In this document: piece after piece, positions 49,147 to 53,970 of the stretch
How positions within the stretch are numbered: the stretch's first letter is position 1
How the letters are laid out: every line of letters starts with the position of its first letter
NCBI RefSeq assembly: GCF_002954245.1
Contig: NZ_PPTG01000018.1
Location: 1-53,970, forward strand
Source of the DNA: Cryobacterium aureum
GTDB lineage: Bacteria > Actinomycetota > Actinomycetes > Actinomycetales > Microbacteriaceae
Reading direction: 5' to 3'
Length of the DNA: 53,970 nucleotides
Notes under the pieces: generated by a model
What the model was told of the DNA's origin: nothing
Seen by the model: only the letters and a program-made list of their open reading frames with translations
Database searches by the model: none
Made by a program: the position numbers and the translations under genes

Positions 49147-49277
49147 ACGAGTAAAAGCGCCCACGACCCGCCGGTGCCGGCCAAAGGCATGCCGACTCCT
49201 TGGCCACCGACTGCTGTGACGCATCCGCTTGCCGGAAGTACGCCACCGCGCTCCCGCTTTCCGTGGGAGCATGACGC

Positions 49278-49736
49278 ATGCACAACTTCGTGAGCGACAT
49301 CGTCAATCAGGCTCCGCAGCAAGACAACTGGTGGCTCAACGGTGGTGGGTGGTTCGTGCTGGCCCTGGTGAATGCGGGCCTGGCCGAACAGAAGAACCGT
49401 TCCCGCTGGAACTGGTTCCTGGTCTCGCTCTTTCTCGGGCCCCTCGCCACGTTCTTCATCGTGGTCTGGGCACCGGTGACCGAACCACCCCTCGAGCTGC
49501 AGAATCCGTTTGCGAGAGCCGACGATCGTTACCTCACCCTCGCCTTCCTGGCTCTGGTGCTCACGATCGGCGCGCTGCTCTTCGCCCTGGCCGGGCAGAC
49601 CTGGTATATGTGGGTAGCCACCGGCGTCGGTGCCGTGGCCCTCGTGGTCTTTCTCGTGCTGTTTCGACATGCACGCGCCAAGCGGATGCTGGCGCGAGCG
49701 CATGCGCGCAACGCCTCGGCGCCGACGGCCGTATAG
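49278..49736 (+). CDS. hypothetical membrane protein
   Basis: 152 residues, GTGGGAG upstream of the ATG. Hydrophobic segments at about 22-35 (GGWFVLALVNAGLA), 46-65 (WFLVSLFLGPLATFFIVVWA), 87-107 and 110-130, with a basic C-terminal tail. Family not recognised. Confidence 0.75.
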   Translation: MHNFVSDIVNQAPQQDNWWLNGGGWFVLALVNAGLAEQKNRSRWNWFLVSLFLGPLATFFIVVWAPVTEPPLELQNPFARADDRYLTLAFLALVLTIGALLFALAGQTWYMWVATGVGAVALVVFLVLFRHARAKRMLARAHARNASAPTAV

Positions 49737-49746
49737 CGTGTGGGGG

Positions 49747-50073
49747 CTAACCGATCAGGGTGAGCATCAGCCGCGACTCTCCGAGCGCCTCGACCTCGTG
49801 CTCGAGACCGGCATCGAGCCGTAGCAGGGCGCCGGGCACCAGGTCGGTGACCTGTCCTCCGGCGGTGACGCGCAGGCATCCGTCGAGGGCTTGCATCAGC
49901 AGAATCTTGGGCGCCGAGTGCTTCTTCAGTGTGAAACCGGCTTCGAACGTGAGCACGACCACGCGCACGCCGGGGGAGGCGAGAACCGTACTGTGCCCGA
50001 GCCGGCCGGGTTCGACCGCAGCGTCAGCCCGAACGTTCGCGATGTGAGTGAGGGGCAGTGTTGAATTCTCCAT
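49747..50073 (-). CDS. small cupin-domain protein
   Basis: 108 residues. A single cupin barrel: VVVLTFEAGFTLKKHSAPKI then LLMQALDGCLRVTAGGQVTD and LVPGALLRLDAGLEHEVEAL. One H remains in motif 1 (KKHSAP) and one in motif 2 (LEHEVEA). It may bind a metal and a small ligand; role unknown. Its ATG has no Shine-Dalgarno. Confidence 0.85.
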   Translation of the reverse strand: MENSTLPLTHIANVRADAAVEPGRLGHSTVLASPGVRVVVLTFEAGFTLKKHSAPKILLMQALDGCLRVTAGGQVTDLVPGALLRLDAGLEHEVEALGESRLMLTLIG

Positions 50074-50171
50074 GATTCAACGCTAGACCTGTAGCAGCCC
50101 GTCACTCGATCAATGGTGATTGCTTCAAACCACTCGGCTGGGAACCAGCCCTGAGCATCCGTTTTGGGTGT

Positions 50172-50221
50172 ATCGCTCGAGAGCATCGCTGGGTATCGTT
50201 GGCCTATCGCTGTATATCGTT
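50172..50221 (+). promoter_or_regulatory. five phased ATCG(C/T)T repeats upstream of padR-like gene
   Basis: ATCGCT or ATCGTT occurs at 50172, 50185, 50195, 50206 and 50216, spaced 13, 10, 11 and 10 bp, so the copies fall on nearly the same face of the helix. They lie 25-75 bp upstream of the PadR gene start and are likely operator half-sites for this autoregulator. Confidence 0.5.
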
Positions 50222-50246
50222 CGTACTTCATTCCGAGGAGGCAATT

Positions 50247-50789
50247 ATGGGCAATTCATTCCCAACCGGCGGGTTCAACGCTGGCAACATCGACGGCATC
50301 TGGCAGGCCATGGAACAGTTCCGCTCTCGGTTCGAGAAGCAAACGGGCACCCGCGCCGGCCGCGGCGAGGTGCGCACCGCTGTGCTGGCACTACTCGCCG
50401 AGCAGCCGATGCACGGCTACCAGATCATTCACGAGATCGAAGAACGCAGTAACGGCAGCTGGAAGCCCAGCGCCGGCTCGGTCTACCCGACCCTGCAGCT
50501 GCTCGCCGACGAAGGACTGATCAGCGCCGAAGAGAGCAACGGTCGCAAGATCTACTCGCTCACCGACGAGGGTCGCGACGCTGTCGCTGACGCCGACACG
50601 AGCGCGCCGTGGGAAGCTACGGCGTCAACTGCCGGTCACGGTCATGCGGCACTGCCGAAGGCCGGTATCGAACTCGCCCAGGCAGCGGCCCAGGTAGGCC
50701 GCACCGGCACGCCCGAGCAGGTCAAAGAGGCCGTCGCCGTACTCGACGACGCGCGTCGCAAGCTCTACTCGATCCTCGCCCAGGACTGA
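50247..50789 (+). CDS. PadR-family transcriptional regulator
   Basis: 180 residues from the ATG at 50247, with GAGGAGG upstream. The PadR winged helix is clear: VRTAVLALLAEQPMHGYQII, SAGSVYPTLQLLADEGLISA and GRKIYSLTDEGRDAV. A glycine/asparagine-rich N-terminal extension (GNSFPTGGFNAGNIDG) and a C-terminal helix for dimerisation complete it. It sits directly upstream of the AarF-like kinase gene (four bases between stop and start), and both are probably one transcript. Confidence 0.92.
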   Translation: MGNSFPTGGFNAGNIDGIWQAMEQFRSRFEKQTGTRAGRGEVRTAVLALLAEQPMHGYQIIHEIEERSNGSWKPSAGSVYPTLQLLADEGLISAEESNGRKIYSLTDEGRDAVADADTSAPWEATASTAGHGHAALPKAGIELAQAAAQVGRTGTPEQVKEAVAVLDDARRKLYSILAQD

Positions 50790-50793
50790 CGGG

Positions 50794-52500
50794 GTGCCAT
50801 CGGCTCGTCGAGGTAGCTACAACAAGAATTCGGGCGCGGGAAACATGCGTGCCCGCTACCGCCGCATTCTGCGTTTTGCCAGCTGGTATCTCGCCATAAC
50901 GTGGTGGTTCGAGTTGTTCCTGCCTCGCATCGGGCTGCTGAAAATAGCTGAACGCACACGCTCCAAACGGATGCGACGCTTCGCCAAGGCCTTCCACGTG
51001 CTCGCGGCCGACCTCGGCGGTCTCATGATCAAGGTCGGGCAGTTTATGTCCTCGCGCCTCGACGTGTTGCCGCCGGAGATTACCAAGGAGCTTGAGGGGC
51101 TGCAAGACGAAGTCGCCCCAGTGCCGTTCGCGGCCATTCGCGCGGCCGCGGAGGCGGAGCTCGGCATGTCACTGGAGCGAGCGTTCGCCATGGTCGACGA
51201 GACGCCGGTGGCTGCGGCATCTCTCGGGCAGGCGCACCGGGCACGGCTCTCGCCGCTCGATGCCGCCGACACCGGGCTCGACGGTGTCATCATCAAGATT
51301 CAGCGACCGGGAATCGACGAGATTATCGACGTCGATCTGGCTGCCCTGCGCAAGGTGGGCGGGTGGCTCAGCCATGTGCGGCTGGTCTCCAAGCGGGTCG
51401 ACATGCCCGCGCTGGTGGAAGAGTTCGCTCAGACCAGCCTCGAGGAGATCGACTACCTGCACGAGGCAGCGAGCTGCGTGCGTTTCGCGGAGGCCTTCAC
51501 AGACGACGACCGGGTGGGGGTGCCCGGCGTCGTCTGGGAACGCACCACGCGCCGCGTGCTCACCCTCGAAGACGTCACGGCGATCAAGATCACCGATGTC
51601 GACGCACTCGTGGCTGCGGGGATCGACCCGGTGGAGGTGGCCCCGGTCTTCGCTGCGGTCATGTTTGACCAGCTGTTCACGAAGGGCTTCTTTCACGCCG
51701 ACCCGCACCCCGGCAACATCTTTGTCACCCCGGTCGTCGATTCAGAACGCGCGTGGAAGCTGACTTTCATCGACTTCGGCATGATGGGGGAGGTACCCAC
51801 GAGCACGCGCAGCGGCCTGCGCAAGCTGCTGATCGCCGCAGCGTCGCGTGACGGCCGCGGCCTGGTCAACGCCATGCGCGACGTGGGCGTGCTGCTGCCC
51901 TCGGCCGAGACGTCCGAACTCGAGCGGGCGATGACGACCCTGTTCGCCCGCTTCGGCGGCATGGGATTCGCCGAACTGCGCGAGGTCGACCCGCGGGAGT
52001 TTCGCGATTTCGCGGTGCAGTTCGGCGACGTGGTGCGCTCGCTGCCGTTCCAGCTGCCCGAGAACTTTCTGCTCATCATTCGGGCGATGTCTCTTACGTC
52101 CGGGGTGTCGAGCGCGCTGAACCCCGCGTTCAACCTCTGGGATTCGGTCGAGCCCTACGCGGCACAGCTGCTGCGCGACGAGAGCGGCAACCTCGTGCAG
52201 GACTTCACGAAGCAGGCCCTGGAGACCGCCGGCATCGTCTTTCGCCTGCCGAAACGACTCGACGCGCTCATCACCCGATTCGAAGACGGCACCGTGGCGG
52301 TCACCAGCCCCGCTCTCGAGAAGCGCATCTTGCGACTCGAGCGCACCGCGCGCCAGGTCGTGTCGGCGCTATTGTTCGGCGCGCTGCTCATCGCCGGCGT
52401 GCTACTGCGAGCGGATGACGCGGTGCTGGGCACCGTGCTAATAGTCGCGTCGGTCGCGCCCCTGCTGCACGCGCTGTTCGCGGGGCGCCGCGGGTTTTGA
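50794..52500 (+). CDS. AarF/ABC1/UbiB-family atypical kinase
   Basis: 568 residues from the GTG at 50794; the ATG at 50845 is an alternative. Family motifs: KVGQFMSSRLDVLP (KxGQ), AAASLGQAHRARL, IIKIQRPGI (ATP-site lysine), EEIDYLHEA, FHADPHPGNIF (catalytic loop) and FIDFGMMGEV (DFG). Two C-terminal helices (VVSALLFGALLIAGVLL and VLGTVLIVASVAPLLHALF) anchor it in the membrane. UbiB-type kinases support isoprenoid/quinone metabolism. Expression is probably controlled by the adjacent PadR protein. Confidence 0.93.
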   Translation: MPSARRGSYNKNSGAGNMRARYRRILRFASWYLAITWWFELFLPRIGLLKIAERTRSKRMRRFAKAFHVLAADLGGLMIKVGQFMSSRLDVLPPEITKELEGLQDEVAPVPFAAIRAAAEAELGMSLERAFAMVDETPVAAASLGQAHRARLSPLDAADTGLDGVIIKIQRPGIDEIIDVDLAALRKVGGWLSHVRLVSKRVDMPALVEEFAQTSLEEIDYLHEAASCVRFAEAFTDDDRVGVPGVVWERTTRRVLTLEDVTAIKITDVDALVAAGIDPVEVAPVFAAVMFDQLFTKGFFHADPHPGNIFVTPVVDSERAWKLTFIDFGMMGEVPTSTRSGLRKLLIAAASRDGRGLVNAMRDVGVLLPSAETSELERAMTTLFARFGGMGFAELREVDPREFRDFAVQFGDVVRSLPFQLPENFLLIIRAMSLTSGVSSALNPAFNLWDSVEPYAAQLLRDESGNLVQDFTKQALETAGIVFRLPKRLDALITRFEDGTVAVTSPALEKRILRLERTARQVVSALLFGALLIAGVLLRADDAVLGTVLIVASVAPLLHALFAGRRGF

Positions 52501-52510
52501 CCTGGGTGGG

Positions 52511-53545
52511 TTAGCTTTCGCAGCCGACGCCGTCGCCGTCCCGGTCGAGGTGCCGCCCGTAGCCCGGGTCGCCACTGTGCACCGGGGCCGCACCGGCCGC
52601 TCGCGCCGCCGTGCAGTTCTCGTAGTAGGCACTGGCCGGTGCCTGCTCAATTGGTGCAACCGGATCGGGCACGACCGCGACCGGCGCGGGTGCCACAACG
52701 ACTGGCGCTGGTGCTGGTGCTGGTGCTGGCGCGAAAGCGGATGCCGTAGCCCGCTCATCGGGACAGTCCGTGAGAATGCGGGTCATCGCGTCGTGCTCCG
52801 CCTGCGTTACCCACAATCCGTAGGTTGCCTTCACCGAAATCTGGCGCGCCACGTAGGCGCACCGGTACGACTTCATCGGCGGCAACCAGGTGGCCGTGTC
52901 GCCGTCGCCCTTGCTGGAATTCGTGGCCCCGTCCACGGCCAGAAGGTTGAGCGGATCGTTCGCCAGCGACACCCGTTGCGCCTGGGTCAGCTGCTGGGCT
53001 CCGGTCTGCCAGGCATTTGAGAGGGCCACTACGTGGTCGATCTGTACGAGTGACGACGTGGCGTTTCCGCGCACGAAAGTGATCGTCTTTCCCGTGTACG
53101 GCCCCACCAGGGTGCCGTTCAGAATCCGGCAGGTACCCGATTTCACAGTGGTGGTGAGGTCGCGGGCCAGTATGTCGTTGCGGGTGTCGCATCCGTTCTG
53201 GTCGACGTCGAGCCAGGCCGTGCCGAAGCCGCCGCTGCGGTCGTAGCCGGTCTTAGCCGCGCGGCCCTTGACGGGCAGCGTCGCCAGCAGCGCGATGGCC
53301 GTGGTGTCGGTCGCGGCGGTGTCGGCGAGAACGATGCTCGCGGCATCCGCTGCCGGTGTGGCGGCGGCCGGGTCGACCGGCGCTTCCTCGGTAAAGGCCA
53401 GCGGCGTCGGCGTCGGGCTCGGGCTGGCGGTCGAGCCGAATGTGGGTATCACGGCGAACACGAGCAACAGTAGAAGTGCCATGCCGAGCATGATCCACAC
53501 GAGGGTGGAAAACCGGGGGGTTTTAAGGCGGGGTCGTACAGGCAT
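52511..53545 (-). CDS. secreted/membrane HNH nuclease (GmrSD C-terminal type) with excalibur domain
   Basis: 344 residues from the ATG at 53545, chosen because AAGGAG lies just before it; ATGs at 53569 and 53563 would add residues. One N-terminal membrane helix (LVWIMLGMALLLLLVFAVIP) and a Pro/Thr-rich linker precede a GmrSD_C-like HNH core. The core has TRNDILARDL, VQIDHVVALSNAWQTGAQQL and ANDPLNLLAVDGATNSSKGD, then YRCAYVARQISVKATYGL. A Pro/Ala/Val linker and an excalibur calcium-binding motif (DRDGDGVGCES) end the protein. A secreted nuclease is likely. Confidence 0.92.
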   Translation of the reverse strand: MPVRPRLKTPRFSTLVWIMLGMALLLLLVFAVIPTFGSTASPSPTPTPLAFTEEAPVDPAAATPAADAASIVLADTAATDTTAIALLATLPVKGRAAKTGYDRSGGFGTAWLDVDQNGCDTRNDILARDLTTTVKSGTCRILNGTLVGPYTGKTITFVRGNATSSLVQIDHVVALSNAWQTGAQQLTQAQRVSLANDPLNLLAVDGATNSSKGDGDTATWLPPMKSYRCAYVARQISVKATYGLWVTQAEHDAMTRILTDCPDERATASAFAPAPAPAPAPVVVAPAPVAVVPDPVAPIEQAPASAYYENCTAARAAGAAPVHSGDPGYGRHLDRDGDGVGCES

Positions 53546-53752
53546 GGAGCTCCTTGGCCGCATAGCCACGACTAGTCAAACTTATCGTGGTACCCGGGCG
53601 TGCGCAGTACGCCTTGGGGATTTGATCGAAGCTGGCCTCGTCGCGCTTTCGGAGCAGGGCCTGCCGTGTATTGCTGGCTAGGTATAGGAAATAATTCTGA
53701 GTTTACGTCGCAGTATTGCTGAGATTCTCTCGCTTTTAAGGTTGTTTTGGGC

Positions 53753-53773
53753 TATAATTGTTGGTGAAGGAGG
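53753..53773 (+). promoter_or_regulatory. promoter -10 and Shine-Dalgarno of the terminal DUF222 gene
   Basis: TATAAT at 53753-53758 is a consensus -10 box and GAAGGAGG at 53766-53773 a strong Shine-Dalgarno ten bases before the ATG at 53784. Unlike the two other DUF222 genes this one has a leader. Confidence 0.6.
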
Positions 53774-53783
53774 CATCGACGCC

Positions 53784-53970
53784 ATGACCCTCACCGCCCC
53801 GCCCGCCGCAGCCGGCTCGATGCCGGAACCCGAGGGTTCCCGTGTGGCGGTCATTGCTCAGGCCGGTGCATTGTTGGCCTCCGTTGTTGACGGGGTGCGG
53901 TTTGGTCACCTCGATGACTCCGAGGCTGTGGCGGTCATGACCGCCCTCGAAGAACTCGGTCGCAAGGTCG
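53784..53970 (+). CDS. DUF222-family protein, N-terminal part, runs off window edge
   Basis: 62 codons: MTLTAPPAAAGSMPEPEGSR, VAVIAQAGALLASVVDGVRF then DDSEAVAVMTALEELGRKV. The ALEELGR(K/R) helix is the usual opening of another DUF222/HNH subgroup. It is clearly different in sequence and in leader type from the pair at 1-824 and 32149-34050. Confidence 0.75.
   Translation, partial: MTLTAPPAAAGSMPEPEGSRVAVIAQAGALLASVVDGVRFGHLDDSEAVAVMTALEELGRKV

Overview
The window is high-GC bacterial DNA, most likely from an actinobacterium of the Microbacteriaceae type (Cryobacterium/Leifsonia-like). This is inferred from very frequent GCGGATGC-type words, several DUF222/HNH ('13E12 repeat') genes, PucR-type regulators, several short or absent 5' leaders, and the mix of families. 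No rRNA, tRNA, CRISPR array, integrase or intact transposase gene was found.

Layout. 1-824: a DUF222/HNH endonuclease gene leaving the window on the minus strand, near-identical in its core to the complete copy at 32149-34050. 1036-7592: a PucR regulator divergent from an operon of GNAT acyltransferase, N-acyl/N-succinyl-amino-acid racemase (enolase superfamily), a polar amino-acid ABC transporter and an RraA-like protein; this resembles the known D-to-L amino-acid conversion cassette without its deacylase. 7649-14561: a PepSY protein, a membrane protein and a cluster of three NERD-domain paralogues with an orphan histidine kinase and a UPF0303 protein. 14570-17530: DUF7002-like protein, 2H phosphoesterase, PhoD-like phosphatase. 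17707-23459: transketolase divergent from a ROK regulator that leads an ascorbate-family PTS (IIA, IIB, IIC). 23516-28765: quinone oxidoreductase, then two AlkD-like genes in direct orientation (one frameshifted) bracketing an amino-acid permease and a second PucR regulator. 28861-31934: Phd/RelE toxin-antitoxin pair, membrane protein, LysE exporter, a repeat-containing protein and a PIN-toxin remnant.

34089-43932 is an accessory defence island. Three overlapping minus-strand genes (DUF6361, a PLD-family nuclease-like protein, a 1035-residue SNF2-like helicase) lie between two decayed copies of an X-NERD gene pair that form interrupted direct repeats. They are followed by an SRA-HNH modification-dependent endonuclease and a DGQHR (DndB-like) protein in visibly AT-richer DNA. 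44182-46425 carries a DnaQ-type exonuclease with a BRCT tail and a graveyard of helicase ends.

46497-53970 is more ordinary: YccF protein, HigBA toxin-antitoxin, lipoprotein, RibD-like reductase, cupin, PadR regulator next to an AarF/UbiB kinase, a secreted HNH (GmrSD C-terminal type) protein with an excalibur tail, and the start of a third, divergent DUF222 gene. The most interesting parts are the helicase-PLD-DUF6361 operon with its flanking X-NERD scars, the NERD family with progressive loss of catalytic residues, and the self-diversifying, apparently leaderless DUF222 pair.
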